NCBI RefSeq assembly: GCF_022760995.1 | Contig: NZ_JAKWJO010000003.1 | Location: 124,001-188,000 of the forward strand | Direction: 5' to 3' | Source: Dyella sedimenti | GTDB lineage: Bacteria; Pseudomonadota; Gammaproteobacteria; Xanthomonadales; Rhodanobacteraceae | Length of the DNA: 64,000 bases | Part shown: piece after piece, positions 45,556 to 63,033 of the stretch | Numbering within the stretch: the first letter of the stretch is position 1 | Layout: the number at the start of each line of letters is the position of its first letter | The notes under the pieces: model-generated | Databases searched by the model: none | What the model saw: only the letters and a program-made list of their open reading frames with translations | What the model was told of the DNA's origin: nothing | Translations under genes and position numbers: made by a program

Positions 45556-46679
45556 AGCTGCAGTCCCCGGTTGCGGGCGAAGGCCAGCAGGGCCTGGGCC
45601 GCGAACAGATTCAGGTAGAAGAACGCCACCGCCAGCCGTACCGGCAGCCAGCGCGCCACCACCGGCTGCATGCGCCCGGCCAGCACCAGGGCGCCGCCCG
45701 CCAGCAGCAGCGCGAAGGTCGCGGCACAGGCAAGGTGCACGGTGGCCAGGTAGGTGGAGGTCAGCGACAGCGCCAGCAGCAGCCAGGGCGCGGCCAGGCG
45801 CAGCAGCTTGTGGCTGGCGAAGCGGAACCAGGCCGGGTTGCGGCCCGGCCACAGCAGCCATGGCGCCAGCTGGATCAGCTGGCAGTTGCCGGCCAGCGTG
45901 CGGATCTTGCGCACGCGCTCCTCGGCCGGCGCCTGGGTCACCCGGTCCCAGGCCAGCGCGCGCGGCTCGAACACCACGCGCTTGCCGGCGGCGATCACGC
46001 GCATCGGCACCAGCACGTCATCGAGCACGGTGCCTTGCGGCAGGGGCCGGTAAAGCTCGCAGCGCATCGCATACAGGGCGCCGCTGACGCCGATGGTGGA
46101 GCCGGACAGGCTTTCCGAGTGGCGGATCAGCTTCTCGTAGCGCCAATAGGCGTCGACGCTGTGCGCGAAGCCGGTTTCCGCATCGGCCAGCAGCAGTTCG
46201 CCGCCGGCCGCGCCGACCGAGGGATCGGCCAGGTTGGCGACCAGCTCGCGCAGCGCCACCGGGGCGAGCTTCTGGCGCACGTCGGTCATCAGCAATACCT
46301 CGCCCCTGGCGATGGCGACCGCGTCGTTGAGGCAGGCGGCCTTGCCGCGGTGCCGCTTGAAATCGAGTATGCGCACGCGCGGATCGCCGAAATGGCGGGC
46401 GAGGCTGGCGGTGGCATCGGTGCAGCCGTCACAGGCGACGATGATCTCGATCCGCTCGCGCGGATAGTTCAGCGTGCCCAGGTTGGACAGCTTGCCCTGG
46501 ATGAAGCGGGCGCCGTCGCGTACCGCGATGATGACCGAGACGGTGGGCCTGATCGCCTGCTTGTGGACGGGACGCGGCCACAGGCGCGCCTGCAGCCAGA
46601 CCAGCAGGGGATAGCCGGCGAAGATATAGGCCAGCAACACCCAGCAGGCGAGAAACACGGCATAGGCCAATCCGATCAT
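45549..46679 (-). CDS. Processive glycosyltransferase family 2, membrane bound
   Basis: 376 aa. N-terminal helix, VSVIIAVRDGA (about residue 46), VACDGCTDATA, then TDVRQKLAP and LDDVLVPMRV, with a C-terminal pair or trio of helices (about 275-345). Resembles poly-N-acetylglucosamine or cellulose-type GT2 enzymes, including the RIRTLAGNCQL region that corresponds to QxxRW-type acceptor motifs. The second of two close ATGs is chosen because GGGGGA lies six bases before it but touches the first (46685). Confidence 0.87.
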   Translation of the reverse strand: MIGLAYAVFLACWVLLAYIFAGYPLLVWLQARLWPRPVHKQAIRPTVSVIIAVRDGARFIQGKLSNLGTLNYPRERIEIIVACDGCTDATASLARHFGDPRVRILDFKRHRGKAACLNDAVAIARGEVLLMTDVRQKLAPVALRELVANLADPSVGAAGGELLLADAETGFAHSVDAYWRYEKLIRHSESLSGSTIGVSGALYAMRCELYRPLPQGTVLDDVLVPMRVIAAGKRVVFEPRALAWDRVTQAPAEERVRKIRTLAGNCQLIQLAPWLLWPGRNPAWFRFASHKLLRLAAPWLLLALSLTSTYLATVHLACAATFALLLAGGALVLAGRMQPVVARWLPVRLAVAFFYLNLFAAQALLAFARNRGLQLW

Positions 46680-46707
46680 GTGCATTCCCCCTGTGGCAGT
46701 GACCGCG

Positions 46708-53111
<6,404 letters not shown>

Positions 53112-53115
<4 letters not shown>

Positions 53116-56100
53116 GCGGTGACCCTCATGTATTTGCCGGGCACGTCGGGATTGGGCACGAACCAGGCGGGGCGGCCGTCCGCGTCCTTGCCCAGGCGCG
53201 CACCGAGCACCGGCGGGCTGCTGGCGTCGAAGGCCCGCGCTTCCACGTCCCGGCGGCGCGGCAGGAATTCGGCCTCCTGCATCTCCAGCACGGAGTCCTT
53301 GAAAGCCTTGGCGATCGCCTGGAAGTCCTGCTCGCCGTGCGCGGTGGTGAAGAAGCAGGGGAAGTTGTCCAGCACGTGCACGCCGCGGCTGCGCATCATG
53401 GCGAACAGCAGGTCCTGCAGCGGATGGTCCTCGGTGAAGCTGGTTTTCCATACCGAGGCGAAATGCACCAGCTGGATCGGCGCGCCCACGCTGGCGCAGA
53501 ACGCGTTCAGCTCGTCCATCAGCAGGCTGGTGCGCGCGTTGAGGCGCTCCTGCAGGGCCGCGCCATTCGCCTTCAGGTGATTGAGCACCGCGTGCGCGGC
53601 GGCCAGCGCCAGCGGATGCCGCACGAAGGTGCCGGCGAAATAGGTGACGCCCACGGTGGGAATCGAGGCGTCGCCGTACTGCCAGCCGCCGCCGTCCAGC
53701 GCATCCATGTAGCGGCGCTTGCCGGCGATCACGCCGATCGGGAAGCCGCCGCCGACCACCTTGCCGTAGGAGGCGAGGTCCGCGTCGATGCCAAGCACCG
53801 CCTGCGCGCCGCGCGGATGCGAGCGGAAGCCGGTGACCACCTCGTCGAAGATCAGCAGCGCGCCCGTGTCGGCGGTGATCGCGCGCAGCTCCTTGAGGAA
53901 GTCGCGCGGCTGGAAATCCGGCCGGCGGCTCTGCACCGGTTCCACCAGCACCGCGGCGATGCTGGCGGCGCGCTCGCGGATGATCTGCAGCGATTCAGGC
54001 GTGCCGTAGTCCAGCACCAGCACGTTCTCCGAGGTGTTGCGCAGGATGCCCGGCGCGGCCGGCACCGAGCGCAACTTCTTGGTGCCGCGCACGATCACCT
54101 CGTCGAAGATGCCGTGGTAGGAACCGGTGAAGATCACCAGCGTGTCGCGGCCGGTCACCGTGCGCGCGACGCGGATGGCGCCCATTACCGCCTCCGAGCC
54201 GGTGTTGCACAGCGCGGCGCGGTCGAAGCCGGTCAGCTCGCATACCTGTTCGGCCACTTCGCCGGCCAGCGGGTGCTGCGGGCCGATCTCGTAGCCGGCG
54301 TCGAGCTGGCGGCGCACCGCGTCGAGCACGAAGTCCGGCTGCCAGCCGAACAGGTTCATGCCGAAGCCGTTGAGCGCATCGACGTACTCGTTGCCGTCCA
54401 GGTCCCACACCTTGGAACCCTTCGAGCGGTTCACCACGATCTGGTAGATCATTTCCTTCAGCAGCGGCCGGAAGCCGTTGACCACGCGCGGGTCGGCGAG
54501 GTGTCCACGGTGGCGCGCGGTGTATTCCTTGGAGGCGCGCGTGCGGTCGATGTAGCGCCGCATGAAGGCGTCCAGCCGCGCGCGCTGGCGCTCGCTCAGC
54601 TCGGTCTGGGTGGAATGGATGCGCGCGATGGCGCCGAAGGCTTTCTTCACGTCGTAGGTGGTGTGCGCCAGCGCGGCCTCATCGTCCGGCGCGGCGGGCT
54701 CCGCCGCCTGGCGCGCCACGGGGGGCGGCACCGGCGCGGATGCCGCCGGCGCGGCGGCCGGGGCGGCGATGGTGCCGCCGTGGGTTCCGGCAAGCAGGGC
54801 CAACTGCTGCTGCATGATCTGCATCTGCTGCTGGATCAGGTCCTGCACCACGTTACCGGTGGGCGCGACGGCGGCGGCGACGGTGAGCATCGGCGCGCCG
54901 GCCTGGGCCGTTGCCGGCGCGGGTGGCGCGGCGGTATCCGACGGCAGCAACTGGTCGATGTGCGCGGCGAGGCGCTCGAAGGTGGAGTGCGACTCCATCA
55001 ATTCGCGAAAGGTGATCTTCAGCGCGAAGGTCTTCTGCAATTGCAGCGCGACCTGGGTGAGGGCCAGCGAGTCGAGTCCCAGTTCGACGAAGCCGGCTGT
55101 CGGGTCCACGCCTTGCAGTTCGGTGCCGGCCACGTCCTCGAACAGCTCGACGAGCTGGCCGAGCAGGCGGCCGGTACGCGGGGAACCGGGCTTGGCTTCG
55201 GGGCGCAGTGCTTCCATGGGACTCTCCGCAGAAGGGGCAGACGATGGGTTGAACAACGGGACGACATTGCTGGGCGCCGGCACCGCGGCGGCCGGCGCGG
55301 GCATGGCATCGATCCAGTGGCGCCTGCGCTCGAACGGGTAGGTGGGCAGGCGCACGCGGTGGCGGACCTGGCGGGTGTCGAGCGCCGCCAGGTCGAGCGC
55401 GGCGCCGGCGCACCACAGCGCACCCACCGCGTCGAGCCAGACGGCGGTTTCGCGCTCGGGCGCATCGGCCAGCGAAGACACCACGGCATGGCCACGACTC
55501 AGCGGATGCTGGCGCGCCAGCGTGGCGAGCGCCGCGCGCGGCCCCACTTCCAGCAGGATCGAAGGCGCCTGTGCCAGCTGGACGGCCAAGGCGGTGGCAT
55601 AGCGCACGGTGCCGCGCAGGTGGCGCGTCCAGTAGTCGATGGAGCGCGCCTCGTCGTCGCCCAGCGGCTGGCCGGTCAGGGTGGAGACGATGGGCAGCCG
55701 CGGCGCGGACAGGGCGATGGCGGCCACTTCCTGGCGGAATGGCGCAAGCGCCGGGTCCATCATCGCGGAGTGGAAGGCGTGCGAGGTCTGCAGCAGGCGG
55801 CAGGCGACGCCGTCGCTTTCCAGCGCCAGGCGGAACGCCTCGACCTCGGCGCTTTCGCCGCTGACCACGCAGGCGCTGGGCGAATTCTCCGCCGCCAGGT
55901 CCAGCGTGGCCGGCAGGCGCGGCGACAGCCGCGCGGCATCCAGGCGCACCGACAGCATCGCGCCGGCCGGCAGGGCCTGCATCAGGCGGCCGCGCCGCGC
56001 CACCAGGCGCGCGCCGTCGGCCAGGCTCATCACCCCGGCCAGCACCGCGGCCACGAACTCGCCCACGCTGTGCCCGATCATCGCGATCGGTTGCACGCCC

Positions 56101-59100
56101 AGCGACATCCACAGTGTCGCGAGCGCGTACTCGATGGCGAAGGTGGCCGGTTGGGTCAGCGAGGTTTCGCGCAGCGCGTCGGCATCGTCGGCGAACAATC
56201 GTTCGCGCAGGTCGAAGCCCAGCTCGCCGGCCAGCGCCTCGGCGCATGCATCGATCGCCTCGCGGAACACCGGGTAGGCGGCGTACAGCCCGCGCCCCAT
56301 GCCGGCGTACTGCGAGCCTTGCCCGGGGAACAGGAACACCACGCCGGGCGCGGCTGCCAGCGGTGTGCCAGCGTCGGCGGCGCCGAGCCCGCGCAGCCGT
56401 TCGCCGGCCTCCGCGGCACTCGCCGCGACCACGCGCAGGCGCTGGGCGAATGCCTTGCGGCCATGCGTCAGCGTGTAGGCGACGTCGGCGAGGTTGGCCT
56501 CCGGCGTCGCGGCGAGGTGCTCGCCCAGGTTCGCGGCGGCGCGCGCCAGCGCCTCGGCGGAGCGGGCGGAAAGCAGCAGCAGCTGCGGTCCCTCGGCCGC
56601 ATCGGATGCCGGGCGCGGCGGCGCTTCCTCCAGGATCACGTGGGCATTGGTGCCGCCCACGCCGAACGAGCTTACGCCCGCGCGGCGCGGCGATCCGGTG
56701 GCCGGCCATTCGCGCAGCGTGTCGTTGACCACGAATGGCGAGCCGGCGAAGTCGATCTTGGGGTTGCCGGACTGGAAGTGGACGGTCGGCGGCAGCAGGC
56801 GTTCGCGCAGCGACAGCGCGGTCTTGATCACGCCGGTGGCGCCGGCCGCCATCACCAGGTGGCCCACGTTGCTCTTGACCGAGCCGATGGCGCAGTAGCC
56901 GCGCTCGTCGGTGTCCCGGCGGAAGGCCGCGGTCAGGCCCTCGATCTCGATCGGATCACCCAGCGGCGTGGCCGTGCCGTGCGTCTCCACGTAGGAAATC
57001 GAGCGCGCGTCCACGCCCGCGTCGTCCAGCGCCATGCGGATCACCGCCGCCTGGCCCGCGCTGCTGGGCGCGGTGAAGCTGGCCTTGGCACCCCCGTCGT
57101 TGTTGACCGCTACGCCGCGTATCACCGCGAGGATGTCGTCGCCGTCGCGCTCGGCATCGGACAGGCGCTTGAGCAGCACCACCGCCGAGCCGTCGCTGAA
57201 AGTGGTGCCCTGGGCCCGCGCATCGAAGCTGCGCGTATGGCCGTCCGGCGACAGCATCGAGCCTTCCTGGGCGAGGTAGCCGCTGCGTGGCGGGCAGGTG
57301 ATCGAGGAGCCGCCGGCCAGCGCCATCTCGCACTGGCCCGCGCGCAGCGCGGCGACCGCCTGGCAGATCGCCACCAGCGAGGTGGAGCAGGCGGTGTTGA
57401 GGCTGATCGCCGGCCCGGTGAGGTTGAGCTTGTTCGCCACGCGCGTGGCGAGGTAGTCCTTCTCGTTGCCCAGCATGACCTGGAATGCGCCGAACTTGTC
57501 GATCAGGTCGGGCCGCGTGCGGACGTGCCGCTGGAAGTAGGTGGCGTTGTGCATGCCGCCGAACACGCCGACCGGTGCCGGGTGCGCGTCGGGCACGTAG
57601 CCGGCGCGTTCCAGGCACTCCCAGCACAGCTCCAGGAACACGCGCTGCTGCGGGTCGGTCAGCTCCGCCTCGCGCGGCGACATGCCGAAGAAGGCCGCGT
57701 CGAAATCCTCCACGCCGTCGATCACGCCGCGCGCCGCGACGTAGGCGGGATCGTCGCGCTCGGCGACGGGCACGGCCGGATCGAGTTCGCCCGGCTTGAA
57801 GAAGGTGATCGATTCGCGGCCCTCGCAGAGGTTGCGCCAGAAGCGCTCCACCTCGTTCGCGCCGGGAAAGCGCCCGGCCATGCCGATGATGGCGATGGCC
57901 TCGCCGGCGTCGCCCCGGCGGCCGCGCGCCAGCCGCGTGGCCAGCGCATCGGTAGTGTTCCCGCCTTCGATCAGTGCGGCCAGCGCCGTCGCCGTCGGGC
58001 CGCCGAAGAAGGCGGGCACGGTGGGGGCGGCGGACAGTTCGGCGTGGATGCGCGCCAGCGTGCGCACCGCCAGCAGCGAGTGCCCGCCCAGCTCGAAGAA
58101 GTTGTCGTGGCGGCCGACCTGGTCGAGTCCGAGTGTCTCGGCGAACAGCGCGCACAGCTTGCGCTCCAGCGGGGTCGCGGGCGGCACGTAGGGATCGGCC
58201 AGCTCGGGACGGCGGCTGTCCGGCGCGGGCAGGGCGCGGCGGTCCAGCTTGCCGTTGGGCGTCACCGGCAGGCTGTCCAGCCGCAGGTAGATGGCCGGCA
58301 CCATGAACTCCGGCAGCGCGCGCGCCAATTGCTCGCGCAGCGCATGTGCCGTGAGATGCTCGTCGGTGGCCACGTAGTAGGCGACCAGCCGCTTCTGCCC
58401 GGGCCGGTCCTCGCGCGCGAGCACGGCGCCGGCGCGCACGCCGTCGATGCGTTGCAGCGCGGCCTCGATCTCGCCTAGCTCGATGCGGAAGCCGCGGATC
58501 TTCACCTGGTGGTCGGTGCGGCCGATGAACTCGACCACGCCCTCCGGCAGCCAGCGCGCCAGGTCGCCGGTGCGGTAGAGGCGGTCGCCGGGTTCGCCGG
58601 ATGGATCGGGCACGAAGCGCTCGGCGGTCAGTTCGGGGCGGCCGAGGTAGCCGCGCGCCAACCCGGCGCCGCCGATGTAGAGCTCGCCTGCCACGCCCAC
58701 CGGCACGGGCTCGCCGCGCGCGTTGAGCACGTGCAGCGTGGTGTTGGGAATGGGCCGCCCGATCGGGATGGCGTGCGCGCGTTCGTCCAGTTCGCGGGGG
58801 ATGGCGTAGGTCGCCGAGAAGGTCGTGCACTCAGTGGGACCATAGCCGTTGATGATGGTCACGTGCGGCAGCGCCGCATAGGCCTTGCGCACGTGCGCCA
58901 CCGACAGCGCCTCGCCGCCGATCAGCAGCTGGCGCAGGCCCTCCAGGCAGGTGGCGTCGTCGTCGACGATGGCGTTGAACAGCGCGGCGGTGAGCCAGGC
59001 GATGCGCGCGTCGTGGCGCTGGATCGTGCGCGCCAGCCCGCAACCGGTGGGAATGCGTTCGCCATGGATGATGCACGTGCCGCCGTTGAGCAGGGCACCC

Positions 59101-60296
59101 CAGATCTCCAGCGTGGAGGCGTCGAAACCCAGCGGCGCGGCATGCAGCATGCGCGGCGCGTCGCCGAACGCGACGTAGTCCGCCTCGCGTACCAGCCGGA
59201 TGATGGCACGGTGCAGGATCTCGGCGCCCTTGGGCGTGCCGGTGGAGCCGGAGGTGTACATCACGTAGGCCAGCGCCTCGCCGTCCATCGGCGGCAGCGA
59301 TGGCGGCGGCGCCGCGTTTTCCAACTGGCCGAGGGTGAGCGCCGGCATCGCCGCGCCGGTCGGCGCGGCGGCGTCCCCCGCCATGACCAGCAGCACCGCG
59401 CGCGCATCGTTGAGGGTGAAGGCGAGGCGTTCCGCGGGATGGCCGGCATCCAGCGGCAGGTAGGCGGCGCCCGCCTTGAGGATGCCCAGCAGGGTGACGA
59501 TGGCCTCGGCCGAGCGCTCCATCATCAGGCCGACCACGTCGCCGGGACGCACGCCCGCGCCGGCCAGGCCGGCGGCGACGCGGTCGGCGCGGGCGTCGAG
59601 CTCGTCGTAGCGCAACGGCGCGCCGTCGCCCGCCACGGCGATGCGTGCGGGATGGCGCCGCGCGGTGGCGGCGAACAGGCCATGCACAGTGTCGCCGGGA
59701 TGGCGCGGCACGCCGGTGTCGTTCCAGGCCTGTGTCAGCAGTTGCCGTTGCTCGCCGCCGATCACGTCGATCTCCGCCAGCGGCCCATCGACGGGCGACG
59801 CCAGCGCGGCCAGTACGCGGCGCACGACCTGGGCGAGCAGGCCCAGGCCCTGGCGGTCGAAGGGCGCGCGATGGCGCACGCGCAGGGTGGCATTGGCAGG
59901 GTCCAACTGCCACACGCTGGCGGCATCGATGTCCATCGCCCCGGCATCGCCGCCGGCCACGCACCAGGCTGACGGCGCATCGGCGGGAACGGCGCGGGCG
60001 AGGGACTCTTCCATGGCATCCATCCAGGCATGCCGATCCAGCGCGGGCAGCGCATCCACCTCGCCTCCGCGCAGCTGTCCTTGCGCGGCGAGCGTCACCC
60101 GCACGCGTTCCGCGCCGGTCAGCGCGGACTCGGCCCATGCCAGCGCGGCGCACAGCCGGGTGGCGGGCACGCCGATGCCATCGCAGGCGAACGCCGTTTC
60201 CTGCCAGCCGGTGTCGTGCGGGCTGGCCTGGCGCGGCAGCACATCGAACAGTCCGGGGATGGATTCGGCGGGTGGATCGGGCAGGCGGGTACTCAT
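53112..60296 (-). CDS. Hybrid NRPS-PKS-aminotransferase, (C)-A-T-KS-AT-ACP-AMT
   Basis: 2394 aa first megaprotein. Residues 1-190 look like the C-terminal piece of a condensation domain; adenylation about 200-690 (YTSGSTGTPKG at 347, GYGPTEC at 482, NGKLDRR at 680); carrier with GGHSLL at about 736; ketosynthase from about 798 (TACSTS about 968, HGTATPLGD, KSNVGHL); malonyl-type acyltransferase (GHSVGEF about 1406, HAFHS about 1504); ACP GLDSLAL about 1739; an Ala/Pro linker with a short Gln-rich helix; class III aminotransferase from about 1885 (DEVVTGFRSH; PLP lysine in YGKVVGGG about 2175). No ketoreductase. A-domain pocket reads approximately D-A-L-W-L-G-G-T-F, valine-like. The order of KS-AT-ACP-aminotransferase is as in mycosubtilin/iturin synthetases and would make a beta-amino acyl chain. 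Start at ATG MSTRLPDP; a GTG three codons earlier is possible. Confidence 0.93.
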
Positions 60297-60340
60297 GGCA
60301 TTCACGGGCTCGGTGGCTGAGGCGGCTGCGCGCGCAGCGT

Positions 60341-61258
60341 TCAGTCCGCGACGGCGTAGGCCGTGCGGTGGGCGAGGGAAGGGCAGGCGGGTGGGTGGCT
60401 GCCGGTGCCGTGCAGCGCGATCATCGCGGCGGCGCCGGCGTAGCTCAGGCGATCGAACAGGGCATGCGCGCCCACCGCCGGCGGATGCAGCCCCTTGCGG
60501 CGCAGCAGGTCGTGCAGCACGTGTTCCATCGCGTTGCGCCGCGTCGCGTCGGTGCTGTAGGTGAGGCTGATGGTGATCGAGGGCTCGTCGCCCGTCTCCA
60601 CCATGTGCGGGCTGGTGATAGGCATGTACACGCCCATGCCCGGACCCACCTCGAAGACCCGGGCGCGCTGGCGAAACGCCTCGTGCCAGGTCACCTTGTC
60701 CAGTTCGTGGCGCGAATGGAAGCAGTCGCGCGCCAGCTCGCTGCACACGTCCGCATCGGCGGCATCCCACACGTACACCTTCTTGGTGCCGTGGATCTGC
60801 AGCAGCAGGCCGTGGTTGCGGTCGATGTGGAATGGCGTGGTGGTATGCGGGGAGGCGACGAAGATCCAGCCGGCGCGGTAGTACATGCCGGGATCCTTGC
60901 GCTCGATGTGCGGCATCGCCGGGTCCAGCACGCGGTCGATCAGCTCGCGGTAGGTCGGGTCGGCCTGCACGTGGCGCAGCAGCATCCAGGCCTTGGCCTC
61001 GTTGATGCCCTGCAGCGTGTCGGCAACCGAACGCCGGTTGGGATACAGGCGCGCCACGTCATCGAAGTTCGCGTCCGCGCCAGCCTGGTTGTTGAAGGTG
61101 AACAGGTGGTTGCTGCCCTGAAAGCGCTTGCCCAGCGCCACCAACTGGTCGGGCTGCAGCAACGGATGATCGGCGAGGCGATGGCGCAGGTCCTGCATGC
61201 GCCATGGGTCGAACGCATCCCAATCCATCTCGATCAGCGAAGCCGAGCCTGCATGCAT
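60341..61258 (-). CDS. JmjC/cupin-8 family Fe(II)/2-oxoglutarate oxygenase-like protein
   Basis: 305 aa. The metal triad is visible as HID in TTTPFHIDRNHG (about residue 144) and a distal His in ITSPHMVETG (about residue 216); the lysine in HGTKKVYVWD may bind 2-oxoglutarate. The N-terminal half is helical. Such proteins beside assembly lines hydroxylate carrier-bound or free amino acids; others hydroxylate proteins. GGGGAGGG ribosome site eight bases before the ATG. It is first in the minus-strand unit, with 44 bases to the PKS gene, so it is probably co-transcribed with it. Confidence 0.8.
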   Translation of the reverse strand: MHAGSASLIEMDWDAFDPWRMQDLRHRLADHPLLQPDQLVALGKRFQGSNHLFTFNNQAGADANFDDVARLYPNRRSVADTLQGINEAKAWMLLRHVQADPTYRELIDRVLDPAMPHIERKDPGMYYRAGWIFVASPHTTTPFHIDRNHGLLLQIHGTKKVYVWDAADADVCSELARDCFHSRHELDKVTWHEAFRQRARVFEVGPGMGVYMPITSPHMVETGDEPSITISLTYSTDATRRNAMEHVLHDLLRRKGLHPPAVGAHALFDRLSYAGAAAMIALHGTGSHPPACPSLAHRTAYAVAD

Positions 61259-61510
61259 GGCTTACACCCTCCCCCGCGTGGCGCGGTACTGCCTGGCGAA
61301 TCAGACCTCGTCGTGCCGGGAGCTTGCTGCCGCGCCCGCGCGACGTTCGATGGCACTCCCCCGGTGGGTCCTGTCTGGACTGGTTTCGATTGTCGGCTGA
61401 TCGGGAGGCTTTTTCCCTAGACCATCCCGGCTATTCCTGCCCCTATCCCTTACTGCCTATGACGCGCGATGCGTGCATGGCGTCACTGCCCATGCGCATG
61501 GCGCGGTCCG

Positions 61511-62287
61511 CTATTTCGACTGGAACGCGAACAGCCACAGGATGGCGCCCTGGATCGGCGAGCCCACCCAGCTCACGCGATACGTGCCGGCCGCTGCCAC
61601 CTGCCGGTAGGCCACGGCGCATTGCACGCCGCTGTTGTCGGGAAGCTGCAGGTAGTCGTCGATCACGGTGAAGCCGTCGCCGGGGCGCGCGCTCATGTGT
61701 TTCACTCCTGCATCACCCCACCACACCGCCACCAGCAGCGCGGGGCCGGTCGTCGTCACCTCGCCGCTGGTGAGCACCAGGGATGGTTGCGGATAGTTCT
61801 GGGCCATGTCCTTGAGCACGCCGGCATGGCGGATCTCGACCAGTGGCATGGAGATCTCGCCCTGCGGGTAGCCGGGCTTGTCGATGCGCACGCTGTGCGC
61901 CGCGCCGCCCTTGCCGTCGAGCGCGACATAGGCGGCCACCTCGAAGGCGCCGTCGTAGCCGCGATAGGCCACGCGCTCGCCGACGCGCTTCCAGCGGTTG
62001 GCGTAGCTGTCCGTCGGCGGCTCGTCGTTCCTGGCGTAGCCGCCGCTGAGCACGAGGAACGAACTGCCGCTGGCTTGCGTGTCCAGCCGCGGGCTGATCG
62101 CGGGCGTCACGCCCATGCCTTCGGAATGGGTGAGCAGCGCATGCGCGCCGAGCGTCGGCATGGCTGGCTCCTGCGCGGCCGCCGCGCGCATGCCCGCCAA
62201 CGCCAACGCCAACGCGATGGCAAGCATGTGCCGCGCGATGGCGGGGATTCCTCTCCGGCGAATGGCCGATATTGCGAAGCGCATCAT
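61511..62287 (-). CDS. Secreted protein of unknown function
   Basis: Not recognised. 258 aa from the MMRF start. Signal-like stretch LAIALALALAGM ends AAAAQEP; the mature part is Gly/Ser/Val-rich, beta-type, with SSFLVLSGGYARND, RVAYRGYDGAFEVAAYV, ALLVAVWWGDAG and a C-terminal IQGAILWLFAFQ. The repeated glycine turns suggest a beta-sandwich or lectin-like fold, a guess. It lies 252 bases upstream of the cupin gene on the same strand and may be separately expressed. Confidence 0.65.
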   Translation of the reverse strand: MMRFAISAIRRRGIPAIARHMLAIALALALAGMRAAAAQEPAMPTLGAHALLTHSEGMGVTPAISPRLDTQASGSSFLVLSGGYARNDEPPTDSYANRWKRVGERVAYRGYDGAFEVAAYVALDGKGGAAHSVRIDKPGYPQGEISMPLVEIRHAGVLKDMAQNYPQPSLVLTSGEVTTTGPALLVAVWWGDAGVKHMSARPGDGFTVIDDYLQLPDNSGVQCAVAYRQVAAAGTYRVSWVGSPIQGAILWLFAFQSK

Positions 62288-62376
62288 GCTGTGCCAACAA
62301 TCAGGCGAGATCGGTGCATGCACCGCGCATGTCGCGCGGACGGCGCCGGCGGATCGCCACCCGGAGGGGGACCGGC

Positions 62377-63033
62377 TTGGCCAGCGAGATCGATTTTCTC
62401 GACATGTACCGCACGCTGGGCCTGCGTCCCGGCTGCGCCTTGCCTGTGTTCAAGCAGGCCTACCGGCGCCAGGTGGCGCGCCTGCATCCCGACCGCGGTG
62501 GCGATGGCGCCGTCGATCCCGCCGCCGCCGAACGCCTGCGGCGCCTGATCGCCCAATACGACGCGGCCATGGCCTTCCAGCGCGAGCATGGGCGCCTGCC
62601 CGGAGCGATGCCGCAGGTGCGCTTCAGCGTGCCGGAGGCCAGGGTGCAGGTGGTGCCCGCGGCGCCGGCACGTCATCGCGGGCGCTTGCGTGCCGGCTGG
62701 ATGCTGCTGTGCCTGGTGGTGGCCGGCGCACTGGCCTGGCTTTTCCTCGGGCAGTCGCCGGCGCGCGTGGAGGAGCCCGCGCCAGCCTCGCCGGCAGCGC
62801 GGCCATTGGGCGCGGCGACGGCTTCCGGGCCGGTGCTGGACCTGGGCATGTCGCGCGAGGACGTGCGCGCCATCGAGGGCGAGCCGTTGGGCATCCATGG
62901 CGACCGCTGGGACTATGGCCCCTCCTGGGTCCGTTTCGAGGGCGACCGCGTGGTGGACTGGTACAGCTCGCCGCTTCATTCGCTCGGTCCCATCCCCACG
63001 ACGCCCGGTGGCACGCTGCCGATCGCCGACTAG
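62377..63033 (+). CDS. Membrane-anchored J-domain protein with C-terminal SmpA/OmlA-like segment
   Basis: 218 aa from a TTG start preceded by GGAGGGGG at six bases. Residues about 5-55 form a J-domain-like region with FKQAYRRQVARLHPDRGGD carrying the HPD motif that stimulates Hsp70. A membrane helix (MLLCLVVAGALAWLFL) lies at about 109-124, then an Ala/Pro linker and LDLGMSREDVRAIEGEP followed by a Trp-rich tail, like SmpA/OmlA (BamE)-type repeats. Role in the locus unknown; possibly unrelated to the polysaccharides. Convergent with the sugar transferase gene, overlapping it by four bases. Confidence 0.75.
   Translation: MASEIDFLDMYRTLGLRPGCALPVFKQAYRRQVARLHPDRGGDGAVDPAAAERLRRLIAQYDAAMAFQREHGRLPGAMPQVRFSVPEARVQVVPAAPARHRGRLRAGWMLLCLVVAGALAWLFLGQSPARVEEPAPASPAARPLGAATASGPVLDLGMSREDVRAIEGEPLGIHGDRWDYGPSWVRFEGDRVVDWYSSPLHSLGPIPTTPGGTLPIAD

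Noticed and set aside
53337..58478. 1713-codon open frame on the + strand opposite the PKS megagene
   Set aside because: Same shadow effect; no motif, and the minus strand shows continuous PKS and aminotransferase domains.
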